Shown here piece after piece: positions 20,593 through 31,384 of a stretch of DNA of 64,000 bases. A program made the translations under genes and the position numbers. Below the pieces are notes generated by a model. That model saw only the letters and a program-made list of their open reading frames with translations, was not told the DNA's origin and ran no database searches. Origin of the DNA: Trigonopsis variabilis (Eukaryota > Ascomycota > Trigonopsidomycetes > Trigonopsidales > Trigonopsidaceae); contig PPXM03000001.1 of NCBI GenBank assembly GCA_003707065.3, forward strand, positions 806,001 through 870,000, written 5' to 3'. The number at the start of each line of letters is the position of its first letter. The stretch's first letter is position 1.

Positions 20593-20892
20593 ACATACTG
20601 CGCCTTCGCTGCTATTTATATCACAAATGGCTAGTAATTGTGCAATTAAATTGTCTTGACTCGTATCTGACAAATCTTCAATACTCAGCTTAGAGGCAAG
20701 GGAGCGAAGAACTTTCTCTCGCCCTGTAAGCTAGATCCAGTTTCTTAGAATCAAGTCAGGAGCAAAGGGAATACGCAGACACACGGCAGGCTGGGCGAAA
20801 TATGAGTTAGCCGATCAGTGTCACGAAAATTGGGCTGAGCAAAGGGGCTTGTTAAAGATCGCTGTGGTCACAGCATATTAATTGTAGCCATG

Positions 20893-21072
20893 GCGCACAA
20901 GAAAATATGTGAACATCACCGAAGAAGCGTTGGTTAAGATTTGGCTTGCATAGCGCACAAGAAAACATGTGAACACCGAAGAAGCGTTGGTTAAGATTTG
21001 GCTTGCATAGCGCACAAGAAAACATGTGAACAACACCGAAGAAGTCGTTGGTTAAGATTTGGCTTGCATAGC
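20893..21072. repeat. three tandem direct repeats of about 60 bp
   Basis: Units start with GCGCACAAGAAAA at 20893, 20953 and 21010 and end in GGTTAAGATTTGGCTTGCATA. Unit lengths are 60, 57 and about 62, differing by small indels after GTGAACA. A partial GCGC follows the last copy. Confidence 0.9.
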
Positions 21073-21903
21073 GCGACTGAATGGGTTCTCGCAAAACTCG
21101 GTCGTGTAAATTAGCTAATTCCGCGAATCTAAATGCCTTCCGTCCTGCGCCATCTAATGATTCACGAGCATTCTATAAAAGAAGTGAACGCGGTTCTCTT
21201 TGCTGGAAGGATAGTTATCGTCACAAATTAAAGGTACACAGGAAGGAACTACGTGTATTATTGGACCCATAGCTCGAAGAAAGAAAGTACTCTACCAAAC
21301 TCTACCAAAACCACAACACCCGCTTAAGTGGACACCTTGGCAAAATTTGAAGCATCATCATCTATCAGCAGATGCTCATCCAAAGGTACTGCTGCAGTAA
21401 GGGCTGTAGGCTGTTGATGTTCGATCCTTTCTTCGACAGTTTAGAACATATAGGAAAAGAGGCTTTCAGAGCAGAGATAAAATTTTGGACATACTCCTCG
21501 TTTGGAGGGAAGTTTTCGCTGACACCGACAGCATTCGTCTGCGAGGAGGCGTTGCGTTGGGAGCTTTGAGAAGGCCCTCAAATGACAGATACTGATCAGG
21601 GTGACCTTTATTTTAGCCCGAGAGACACTAGTGTCCATACTCCCAGATTTTATACGATTTTTACAATCAGGATTGTGTCGTGTGTCTGTATAAATACAAG
21701 CGAAGATAGCTTCTCACTTTGCATTAAAATAACGAAGTGCCTCGACCGATGAATACGTCAAAGACCTGGTAGAATTGCGCAATCTATCTCCCTGTCTTTA
21801 TCAAAACGTCGCCGTAAGCTGCCTGGGTCCAACAAGCCGAGAAAGATAACACAACACAGATCAATCATAGCAATCCCAGCATCCTAAAAAATATTCTGGA
21901 AAA

Positions 21904-22841
21904 ATGAGTCTATCTGTTTCGAGCTTGTTTGATGTCAAAGGACTTGTGGTCGGCGTCACAGGCGGAGCTACTGGTATTGGATTGATGATTGCAGCTGGTA
22001 GGCTCACTGGTGATATGTTTACTGACCAGTAGCATTGGAGGAGAATGGAGCAATTGTATACATTGGCGGCCGGCGTTTAGACGCTTTGCAGCGAGCAGCA
22101 AATGCTCGATCGGTTAGTGGGCGTTAACAAATGAACTAATATCAGAAACATGGAAACCTGATACCTGTGCAAGTCGACGTAACTGATAAAGATAGCATTA
22201 AGGCTTTTGCAGATAAGATCAAGCAAGAACATGGCTATGTGAATATCTTGATTAATAACGCTGGCATGATGACCGCCCGACATGTTGGCCTAGGTGAGGT
22301 GAGCGATATTGATAAGGTGCAAGAAATCCTATGGAAGCAAGATCCTAATGAATGGCAGCAAACTTTCTTGCTTAATGAGACATCAGTGTTCTTCGTCAGT
22401 GTCGCCTTTCTTGATTTATTGGCTGCAGGAAATAAGAAATCCAAAATCCCATATGTCTCTCAGATCATCAACATCACAAGTATTGCTGCCTACATTCGTG
22501 AGGCACCAAGCAGTATGTGCTACAACACATCTAAAGCCGGTGCCAATCATTTGACCAAGATGCTGTCGACTTTCTTGAGCAAATTCGATATACGTGTCAA
22601 CGCTATCGCGCCCGGTTTTTTCCCTTCGGAGCTCACTGCTCAGTCGGCTGCTGATGATAATGGTCGAAATAATGATCTTGGCGCGTTTCCCCGCTCGGCA
22701 ATTCCCCTGGGTCGTGCAGGATCTGAGGAAGAAATGGCATCCTCAGTTCTCTACCTTGCGTCGAGGGGTGGTTCTTACAACGAAGGAAATATCTTGGTTG
22801 TCGATGGAGGTAGAACGGGCGCCTTGCCTTCAACTTACTAG
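21904..22841 (+). CDS. short-chain dehydrogenase/reductase
   Basis: Classical SDR of 290 residues, NAD(P)-dependent. Exons are 21904-21997, 22030-22112 and 22146-22841, with introns of 32 and 33 nt. Joined, the N-terminus gives FDVKGLVVGVTGGATGIGLMIAA (cofactor TGxxxGxG, residues 19-26) and VYIGGRRLDAL. Later motifs are the NNAG of ILINNAG, the catalytic Ser in INITSIA, YNTSK (YxxxK) and IRVNAIAPGFFPSEL, with the terminal VVDGGRTG. It resembles the gluconate 5-dehydrogenase/RhlG-like fungal SDRs; the substrate cannot be told. It is the first gene of a possible metabolic block running to 33.6 kb. Confidence 0.9.
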
Positions 22842-23974
22842 AATCGAATGCAACTGACTTGACATAATTGTCTGCACTTCTTGATATTGCACTGTACCTT
22901 TTCCGAGTAGCCTGCAGCCCTCAAGCATCCTTCAGCTTGACTACCAGACAAACTGCAACTAGAGAGAACATTAAATATTTCACAAGAAGCACGTAGATAC
23001 AAAGTCTCGGAAGTATTTCTGAGAATCCATTCACCTTCGACAACGTGAGCCGTCGAGGGACAAGGCCATTATTATACGACCAAAAGATCTTATCACACTC
23101 GGAGTCCAGGTTATCGTAGGTGTTATCCAACTACATCTAGCCAATATCATGGATATGAAATTCACTTATCCTGGGTAGTAATGGAGTACTACACTGCCGT
23201 TGCCCGAAATATCAATTAAATTTGGCAGCCAAAGAAAGGATATTTCGATAGTCCTAGCGCACAATCTCTTCCCACCGTATTTCCTCCGAATATTATGTCA
23301 TCCTGTAGTTTTCTCACCTTCGAAACGTCTTTGAGAAGTGATTTTGAGGAGATTAGTAGAGACATAGCAGGAGTATTGGCAGATATCATGGTCGCGTCAA
23401 TACTTAGCGGGCACTCATTCGACGATATTGATTACCGAACATAGATATATTACCGATTCTTGTTCCAAAATCGGACGATCCTCGCTCGCGGGCTCCTGTG
23501 ATTGGCTATTGATATAGAACTAAAGCAACCCCCACTCCACCCGTGCTGGTCCAGATCCGATGACACGATCACTTGGGTGGAGAAGAACTCGCTGAAGGAT
23601 ATCGGGGACTTCCACGAATGAAGTTCGATATTACAGCTGTGAACAATAATTAAATATGAAAAACACTTATTGTGGAATTAAAAATTCACATTTCTTATTG
23701 ATAACTCCTGAGTGACATATGTAAGGGTGTGGGACCTTTCCGAAGAAACAGAATGCCTATTTTCCTCCCCCCCTCCCCCATTATCTCCACAAATGTGTGG
23801 GGAAGACGACGGATAAGGCCATGTCAAGTCTTTGGATCTTTTGGGTGATACTCCCAACGGAAGATCATTGACATCGTCTACCCCGCGTGAAATGCGGAGG
23901 TGAGCTGACCATAGAAGAAAGTTTCTCCTATAAAGACTGAAGGATTCTCCTTATCTGTTCAGAGACGGTTCGCC
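22842..23974. other. intergenic, promoter of the permease
   Basis: About 1.1 kb with no gene. The last 220 bp contain three GATA-factor cores (TTATCT at 23781-23786, GATAAG at 23812-23817, TTATCT at 23951-23956), a C-rich tract and a TATAAAG box at 23929-23935, about 45 bp before the permease ATG. Confidence 0.5.
23781..23956 (+). promoter_or_regulatory. GATA-core cluster with TATA box
   Basis: Three HGATAR-type cores and a TATAAAG element just upstream of an allantoate-type permease. In yeasts such permeases (DAL5) are under nitrogen catabolite repression through GATA factors, so nitrogen control is a reasonable inference. Short motifs of this kind also occur by chance. Confidence 0.35.
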
Positions 23975-25546
23975 ATGCCCTCATCGATATTTGAAGCTCC
24001 CGAGAAACACGAGGATGTCTTGGATTCTACTCCTGTTTGCACAAACGACGACGCGGGTCCAGACTTCTCAAATATTGACCACAAAAAATTAATGAGAAAG
24101 CTTGATCTGAAGATTATTCCCATGCTCAGTATTCTCTACTTGTTGAGTTTTCTCGATCGAGGAAATATCGGAAATGCCAAGATTGAGGGTCTGACTGAGG
24201 ATCTTCATATGACAGGTCAGCAATATAACCTCTGTTTGACCGTGTTCTTTTTGACTTATGCCTTCTTTGAAGTTCCGAGTAATATGATGTTGAAGCAACT
24301 CCGTCCTTCTCGATGGCTGCCGTTCATTATGGTTCTGTGGGGTATTTGCACCACTTGTCTTGGTGTGGTCAATAATTACCACCAGCTTTTGGTAGTCCGA
24401 ATTTTGCTTGGTATCACCGAAGCAGGTCTTTTCCCTGGTGTCGCCTTCTATCTTACTCAATGGTACTGTAAAGGTGAACTTCAGTTTCGGCAAGCTATGT
24501 TCTTCTCAGCCGCTTCAGTAGCAGGTGCCTTTTCAGGTCTGCTCGCTTGGGGTATTGCTCATATGGATGGTGTTGGTAATTATGCCGGATGGCGATGGAT
24601 CTTTATTCTCGAAGGTCTAGCAACCGTGCTCATTGCTTGCTTGGCATTTTTCTTTGTTCATGATTTCCCAGACACGGCAAGATTCTTAACTGAAGAAGAG
24701 AGGGCCTATATTCTCTATCGAGTCTCTCATGACCACAATACTGTTTCTGCAAAGAAGCAAATGGATATGACCGACAAAGAAATGGAGGCTCAAGCTGGGG
24801 CCAGAAAGATGGCTTTTGAAGAGAGCCCTGATATTGAAAAGAAAGAGAAAAAGAAGTGGTTCTTCGCAGTTTTCAAGGACTGGCAAGTTTATCTTCATTT
24901 GCTCGTATACTATGGTATTGTCTGTCCCCTTTACGGAATCTCCTTGTTCCTTCCTACGATTGTTAAGAATCTCGGTTATACAAGTTCCAAGGCACAATTG
25001 ATGACTGTCCCCATTTATATAATCGCAGCTATTGGCGCTGTCGGCCAGGCTTTCCTCTCGGATCATTTCGGGAAGCGTGCATATTTCTTGATCTTTAATT
25101 ATGTCTGCATGATAACAGGCTTCATAGTCGCTATTTCTATCGATCCTACAGTCAACCCTGCAGGCGTTTACGTGGGCATCTATTTTGCGACGTTTGGAAT
25201 TTATGGTGGTTTCCCTTGCCTAATCACATGGCTCAGTAACAATCTTTCGCCTTCTTATAAGCGAGCTGTTGGAATGGCTTTCCAAATCGGTATTGGCAAC
25301 TTAGGTGGCGCATTCGCATCCAACTTTTATAGAGCCCAGGATTCCCCTCGGTTTATTCTTGGACATGCTTTAGAGTTGGGATTCGCTACAATGGGCTTGT
25401 CTGGTACATTCCTCCTCATATATATCTATACTAGGATTAACAGGAATCGTGAAGCTGCTTGTCAACGGGGTGACTATGATGGATACACAGACCAACAGCT
25501 TTCCAGCATGGGCGATAAGAATCCCCATTTCCGTTACAGGATTTAA
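23975..25546 (+). CDS. MFS permease, anion:cation symporter (Dal5/Tna1-like)
   Basis: A 523-residue, 12-helix plasma-membrane transporter of the ACS family, whose fungal members import allantoate, nicotinate, pantothenate and similar organic anions. Motifs include LDLKIIPMLSILYLLSFLDRGNIGNAK before and in helix 1, EVPSNMMLKQLRPSRWLP after helix 2, and GITEAGLFPGVAFYLTQWY in helix 4. Also present are WRWIFILEGL and PDTARFLTEEER leading to the central loop, and the late LSDHFGKR and NLGGAFASNFYR. The central loop is unusually acidic and lysine-rich (around KKQMDMTDKEMEAQAG). Single exon with a good start context. The exact substrate is unknown. Confidence 0.93.
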   Translation: MPSSIFEAPEKHEDVLDSTPVCTNDDAGPDFSNIDHKKLMRKLDLKIIPMLSILYLLSFLDRGNIGNAKIEGLTEDLHMTGQQYNLCLTVFFLTYAFFEVPSNMMLKQLRPSRWLPFIMVLWGICTTCLGVVNNYHQLLVVRILLGITEAGLFPGVAFYLTQWYCKGELQFRQAMFFSAASVAGAFSGLLAWGIAHMDGVGNYAGWRWIFILEGLATVLIACLAFFFVHDFPDTARFLTEEERAYILYRVSHDHNTVSAKKQMDMTDKEMEAQAGARKMAFEESPDIEKKEKKKWFFAVFKDWQVYLHLLVYYGIVCPLYGISLFLPTIVKNLGYTSSKAQLMTVPIYIIAAIGAVGQAFLSDHFGKRAYFLIFNYVCMITGFIVAISIDPTVNPAGVYVGIYFATFGIYGGFPCLITWLSNNLSPSYKRAVGMAFQIGIGNLGGAFASNFYRAQDSPRFILGHALELGFATMGLSGTFLLIYIYTRINRNREAACQRGDYDGYTDQQLSSMGDKNPHFRYRI

Positions 25547-26508
25547 TTTTAAGCCTTAGTGTCAATATTTTTCGTGTGTTATGACTAATGGAATTTTATG
25601 AGAGTCAAGGATGTCTTCTTTTATCCACGCACCATGTAAATCTTTCTAATGTTGGAATGACATCATTTAAAGTGCGAACATTTTACGACAAAACACATTT
25701 TAGTAAATTAACGTAAAAGGAAATGCTAATGTGGTTTCTTTCTAATTTTAGCTTTCGTCTTTCGTCTTCATCAAGCAATTCTCCGAACCAAGTTCTGATT
25801 TAGCAGTGAAAGACGCCTTTATGAATTGCTAGTGTGGAATTCTTTCTGATAATTGCCTTTTTCTTTATGACTAATTCCCACAGCGACGACAAAAGTTCAT
25901 AAATGATTTCACGAGGACAGCCTCATCGCAATGCTGGCGACTTCTTTATAGTCCTGGCAGGAACCGAAAAACATCTGATTCGTCTTTACTTTGGATTGAT
26001 ATAGCCTACTAGCTGCTAGGACCAATATAATTCCCACTGACCAATGTGCTTGACTATTTCACTTCTCTTGAGCGTTCAATGACACATTTTTTTGTCCTAC
26101 TCTGGAAGATAGTTATCTGTCAGTAACGAAGAGACATAGATCGGCTTTGGGAATTCCGTTACTGTTGCCCTTCGACCGGTCTTTGTCCCTTTTAGACAAA
26201 ACAAGGTCGCCGCGTACCAGGATCAATCTGATCAGACGGGAATTCACCGGAGGACAGGATATACAGAAACTAGAAACTAAGATGGTTAGTGGAAAAGACT
26301 AATGAAAAGGAAGGAAGCAGCAAAATCTGTGGATCTCCAGTCCTTTGATTTGCACATGGGATAATTTTTGGAACCAAGCGATGGCGCTCCAGCTGCTGAA
26401 AATGCGGGGCTGCTATCTGGAAACAAGGAGACGGATGGGCTGCCCCTCATTAGTTGCGGCCCCTCTTAAGCTATTTAAACAGTTCACGTCTAGTCTAAAT
26501 GCAGAATA
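25547..26508. other. intergenic, permease to serine hydrolase
   Basis: About 960 bp of mixed 3' flank and promoter. I see no gene, tRNA or clear regulatory motif. Confidence 0.5.
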
Positions 26509-27714
26509 ATGACCAAATCACTTAAAGACTCTAGTTCAACTTTTGATAATCTTTTGAAATCGGTTGTGGAGGGTCCAGGGAGGATCCCTGGAGTAGCCGC
26601 GGGTCTTGTTGGTAAAGATGGGGTTTTGTATCAAGGAAGCTTTGGCGAGCTCCAGATTGACTCGGACGATAAGGTAACAGATGATACTGTTTTTGCTTTG
26701 TATTCCACTACAAAGTTATACACCGTCACTGCCGCTATGCAATGTGTCGAGGAAGGATTACTGACTTTGGATGAGCCGGTCAAGAAATATGTCCCTTATC
26801 TGGGCGAAGCTAAGGTCATCCAAGGCTTTGCACCATCAGGCGAACCAGTTCTTGAAAAGAACGATGAAGACATCACTCTTCGTATGCTTCTCCAACACAC
26901 AGCCGGGTTTGGATATGCTTTCTTCAACCACACTTACCGACAATTGCAGGAGCATGGGCTCATTCTTGATCCTTTCATAGAATCATCTAGGAAGTCAATC
27001 GAAACACCGTTATTGTTTGAACCTGGAACTTTATGGGAGTATGGCACCAATATTGATTGGGCTGGAGCCGTTATCGAGGCTGTAAGAGGAAAGAGACTCG
27101 AGCAAGTTTTTGAGGACCATATATTCTCGAAATTGGGAATAACTAATACCAAGTTCATTATGACACCTGGAATGGCTAAGCGAAGAGCTGTAATACATCA
27201 GCGCCAAGACGGCGGTGAATTAATTCCTCAGACTAAACTAATCCTCAATCAAGATCCTGCGCAATTTATGGGAGGTCACGGTCTCTACGGAACCGTTGGT
27301 GATTATCTACAATTTATTAAGATGTTTCTCAACGACGGAACATCATCGAATGGTGCACAGGTCCTCTCGAAAGAATCGGTTGATCTGATATTCGAGACGA
27401 CGTTGCCGTCGGGGGTTTCTGTCCACCTTCTTCCTGGTGCGATTCCTTCTCTGAGCCATGATGCCGAGTTATTTGTCGGTCAACCCAAGACTTGGAGCTT
27501 AGGCTTTTGCGTAAACCAGACGGATGCTCCTAACGGTCTCCCAGCAGGATCTGGATCGTGGGCAGGCTTACCCAATTTATATTATTGGATTGATCGCACC
27601 AACAAGATCGGAGGGTTTTGGGCTACCCAGATCTTCCCCTTTGTCGATGCACGTTCCATTGGAGGCTACGCACAACTCCAGACGCTTACCTACCAGATCT
27701 TGAACGGATCTTAA
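26509..27714 (+). CDS. beta-lactamase-fold serine hydrolase (class C / EstB-LovD type)
   Basis: A 401-residue protein of the serine beta-lactamase-like superfamily. It has the SxxK motif STTK at residues 66-69, a YGTN segment (YxN, near 178) in LFEPGTLWEYGTNIDWAG, and LTLDEPVKKYVPYLG and LRMLLQHTAGFGY around the active site. Late features are GGHGLYGTVGDYLQFIKMFLNDG and AGLPNLYYWIDRTNKIGG, the position of the usual KTG/HxG triad element. There is no signal peptide, so it is probably cytosolic. Fungal members are esterases or acyltransferases, often in secondary-metabolite loci. Single exon. It sits between an anion permease and a Zn2Cys6 regulator on the same strand. Confidence 0.9.
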   Translation: MTKSLKDSSSTFDNLLKSVVEGPGRIPGVAAGLVGKDGVLYQGSFGELQIDSDDKVTDDTVFALYSTTKLYTVTAAMQCVEEGLLTLDEPVKKYVPYLGEAKVIQGFAPSGEPVLEKNDEDITLRMLLQHTAGFGYAFFNHTYRQLQEHGLILDPFIESSRKSIETPLLFEPGTLWEYGTNIDWAGAVIEAVRGKRLEQVFEDHIFSKLGITNTKFIMTPGMAKRRAVIHQRQDGGELIPQTKLILNQDPAQFMGGHGLYGTVGDYLQFIKMFLNDGTSSNGAQVLSKESVDLIFETTLPSGVSVHLLPGAIPSLSHDAELFVGQPKTWSLGFCVNQTDAPNGLPAGSGSWAGLPNLYYWIDRTNKIGGFWATQIFPFVDARSIGGYAQLQTLTYQILNGS

Positions 27715-28177
27715 AGTCGGGCACATGTACGCATAATATCAACTAACTGTATTACTCCACTTACTGGTGCTTAGAGACTGCTTCTTTCTTTTCAATCGAG
27801 CAAGACGCGTAGAGTCCTTTCATATAACGCCTCTAGTTTAGATGGCATGCTCGAATTAAAGTTAAAGCTACATAAACAGGAAGAATTGATCAGTTAGGTG
27901 GCATAGAAGATTGTGATTAGCGTCACTGAACTCAAATGCTGAATAATTTTGAATCTCAAAAATCATTTTAGGCAAGCTGCATAACCAAAAAAAGCTCATA
28001 GTAGAAGGCTTTTATGAGGACATAAAGCTGGCAAGCAATTACAACCATAGTTTTCTCAAGTCAAAGCGAGCAGGCACTTCTGGATTATATCACGTGACCG
28101 TAGAGTACAGCGACCAAATGTGCTGGACAAATACCCATCTTAGATATCTCGTATCTGGGACTTATTCGGGCTTATCA
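27715..28177. other. intergenic upstream of Zn2Cys6 regulator
   Basis: About 460 bp. A TCACGTGA E-box lies at 28090-28097, 81 bp before the regulator ATG. Nothing else is recognised. Confidence 0.45.
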
Positions 28178-30251
28178 ATGAGTCTGGCTACGAGGCCTAA
28201 ATCAGCGGGAAACGCTCGTGCGAAGAGGAAACGACCATATTGCCTGACATGCGTCAAATGTCGCCAACGTAAGGTAAGTTTGCGCCCGCTATGGACTGTG
28301 CTTACTCATCAGACGAAATGTGACGGGCGACAGCCAAGCTGCCGGACGTGTGAGATCTATAATGATGAATGTATATACGATAAACCTCCCCCGATGAGCC
28401 AGGTTCTTGCTATGGCTAATAGGTTAGCGGAAGCGGAGGAAACAATTCGAATGCTGAAGCAATCGCTTGACTCCAAGTCCAACTCAGTTGCAACTTCGTC
28501 TGATGCCAAATCTCCAGAAAATATCTCAGTCAAAGAGGAATCTAATATAGATGATGATAAATTTAATAAGCGACTGGCCGAGCTAAGCATCGATGAGACC
28601 GGCCAAGTCCATCATTACGGGTTCACCTCAGCTTATGTCCCTGATTCTTCTCTTGAAGACTCGGATTCTGAAATAGAGCCAGTCGTTCCTAAGGCCCCGC
28701 CCGCTCCTGCATCAAGAGAATGGGAAGATTTTGCTTATACTGTTGCTTCTCTCAGATTAAACCTTCCGCGAGATGCCGTGATCAAACTATTCAATGTTAT
28801 ATGGACTTGGATTCATCCCACTTTTATGTGGGTCTATAGACCTGCTTTTATGAGGGATCTAGCTATTAACGGCAAGTATTCCAACGAGTTTCTCCTCTGT
28901 GTGGTATGCATGCATGCGTCCCGATTCGAACTTCAACACCTCAAGCCGGCATTATTGATTAGATCAAAACTTTTACTGGCTGAAGAATTATCGAAACCTG
29001 CTAGCATTCCGACAATACAAGCTTTGTTAGAATTTTCAGGCAACGAGCTCGGGTCTGGACGAAATTCTCAAGCGTGGTTGTACAGTGGTATGGCGTTTCG
29101 CATGTCCACAGATCTTGGTGTTCATCTAGACAACAATGTTTTGACGCGCTATGGTCTCAGTGGCGAGGATATTGAGGTCCGCAAACGGCTAGCTTGGACC
29201 TGCTTCATGTGGGATAAAGCCATGAGTCTCTATTTAGGCCGAAGCCCAGTCATCCCGTGCCCTCCACTGAATCCTCTGACTGAATGTGAGTACTGATCCT
29301 ATCTTATTTTTCTTTTCTTTGTTTCTAATAACAGCGGATGATCCAAGCGAAACTCAGCTCTGGTTCCCATATGATCCCAGAACTGAAACTGGATCACCGG
29401 GAACGGTAGATTATCCAGGAATGCAATCTCATAATATATCTAGCTTTTCAAACCTTGCCAAGTTAATGGTCATTATCAACGATATCCTTCTTCATCTTTA
29501 TACTCGCGTACATGTGTCTTCGTTCTCCGATGGGCCCAGAGCCAGCCCGCATGATATATGTATTAAGATTGACCAAAAATTAAAAAGCTGGAGAGAGAAT
29601 TCACCAGAAAGTTTGAAAATCGAGGACGATTGCAACATCTGTCCACCTTGTCATATAACCCACCAGAATCTCCTTTATCATGCTGCCGTCATCCTACTTC
29701 ATCGTCCTTTTCAGAAATCTTCATATCACTGGCAGCGCTGCATGGATGCTGCAAACAGTATTGAAAAGCTCATTTTGCTGATCGAAAGATATTTTGGGTA
29801 CGATCATATTACTTATTTGATGGTCTATACTATTTACCTTGCTGCTAGTATCGTTATCCATGATTGCAGGATCACGAACGATAGAAATATCGAAGACCGT
29901 GTCGTTGTTTTCCTGAATGCCCTACATAAAGGCAGTACTGGAGTATCTGGGTTTCAACGCTCGCTAGAAATCATTCGAAGAAGTCTAGAGCTAAGCCGCC
30001 AGCGGGTTCATGGAATGGAGATGAAGAGCGAGACGAACCCCTCTCGTGAAAGTTTCAGCAGGTCCTTTGAAAGTGATGCGGCTTTCACTGATTTGCCTAC
30101 TTTTTTCACTAACGTCCCTCTTGAGCGTCAACATGAAGGTTCTGGAGTACTTTTCGATACAATGATGGCTCAATCTGATACCCAATATTTGGATCCTTTT
30201 CCTCAGTTTGATGTTCACAGCCAAGAAGATTGGAGTTCTAATCTGCTATGA
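28178..30251 (+). CDS. Zn2Cys6 transcription factor
   Basis: Nuclear regulator of 661 residues. Exons are 28178-28273, 28313-29285 and 29335-30251; introns are 39 nt (GTAAGT...CATCAG) and 49 nt (GTGAGT...CTAATAACAG). The first intron splits the zinc cluster; joined it reads CVKCRQRK-TKCDGRQPSCRTCEIYNDEC, the exact C-x2-C-x6-C-x6-C-x2-C-x6-C spacing. A coiled linker follows (NRLAEAEETIRMLKQSL). The middle is a fungal-specific factor domain (ALLEFSGNELGSGRNSQAWLYSGMAFRMSTDLGVHLD, RKRLAWTCFMWDKAMSLYLGR). The ATG at 28178 is preferred; 28118 is an in-frame alternative. Confidence 0.9.
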
Positions 30252-31384
30252 GACAGTTTAAGTTAGATGAGTTTTGTGAACAACTTCGTTAAAAGTGACA
30301 TAGATGATTATCGAAACTCCCAATTTTTGGAGCGATATAGTATACGAAGATTTTCCTAGTGCAGCTTGCCTTTATTAAGACGTATGCACAAAAGACTGGA
30401 GTGAATGTTATTATTCCTTTTCTTTTTCTCATAGGCGGAGACGTTATCAGAGCATCCGGTGCTTTTGCCATTTTTGCTCGATGAGATAACGTAACGACTT
30501 CTTAACGTGATGAGATAGATAGAAAGCTTTGTTGATAACCAATATTCAGTTACTATTTGATGGCAATAGACTACCCGAAGCTCGTTTCTGATTCGCACCA
30601 ATGATTTTCTGTTCGACAGGTCCGGAAACATTCATTCCTTTATGTAAAAAATTATGTCATGTATTTATTGACTATTAATTCCAATTGTGAAGTTCAAAAG
30701 GGGAAGAGGCCGTAAAGTATGACTCACGGCCCTATTGAGAGCAGTAGTGAAAAAATGCACTTTAGAAAACCAACCTAACGCTTAGGTATCAACTTGCAAT
30801 GAAGGGTACACCATATCCATAGAGTAGATTTTAGTATTTACATTGTATATCTCCAACAATTGTAACTTGATCTCTAGATTTTAATCCAGTGTCCGCTTGA
30901 GAGACTCTTAGATTTAGTGGACGAGCTAAACAGGAGCCATTCCCTAATAATTTCCGCCATATAGCCTATTCGCCGACTGAAATGAACACATACTAAATGA
31001 AAAAATGAAAAAAATTAAATACGGGAGTATAATTAGGCTATATTCTCCGTGTCATCTCTATCAGATATGCAATTGGATTAGGTAGCCTCAATCATACAGA
31101 ATAACATGATTTGATGATATCTCTGAATAGTTCTCACTTGAATTTCTCTGCCAACCAATTCAACACAGTGGTATTCATGGTGAGAGAACAGAGCGACCAT
31201 CATCAGACATACGATCGATCTATTTTCAACTGACACGATTCTAGAAGCAATTTTGGACAGACAAACCCATTATCTTCAATTGTAAATATCAACTTCCGCA
31301 AAATTATCACCTGAACATCTGCCCCAAAGAATGCTTGTCTTCCTCCCTCACGTTTAAAGTGGCGAAGTGAAATAGCGAAGGCAA
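30252..31384. other. intergenic between two convergent regulators
   Basis: About 1.1 kb of AT-rich 3' flank shared by the two Zn2Cys6 genes. No gene or repeat is seen. Confidence 0.5.

Larger units (their letters stand above)
20229..21903. other. intergenic, divergent TOS1 / SDR promoters
   Basis: Holds the E-box palindrome at 20583-20592 and the three-copy direct repeat at 20893-21072. Small frames at 21081-21569 show no family motif. No gene is supported. Confidence 0.5.

Noticed and set aside
20893-21072. CRISPR-like array
   Set aside because: Direct repeats of about 60 bp without spacers in a eukaryotic genome; a minisatellite.
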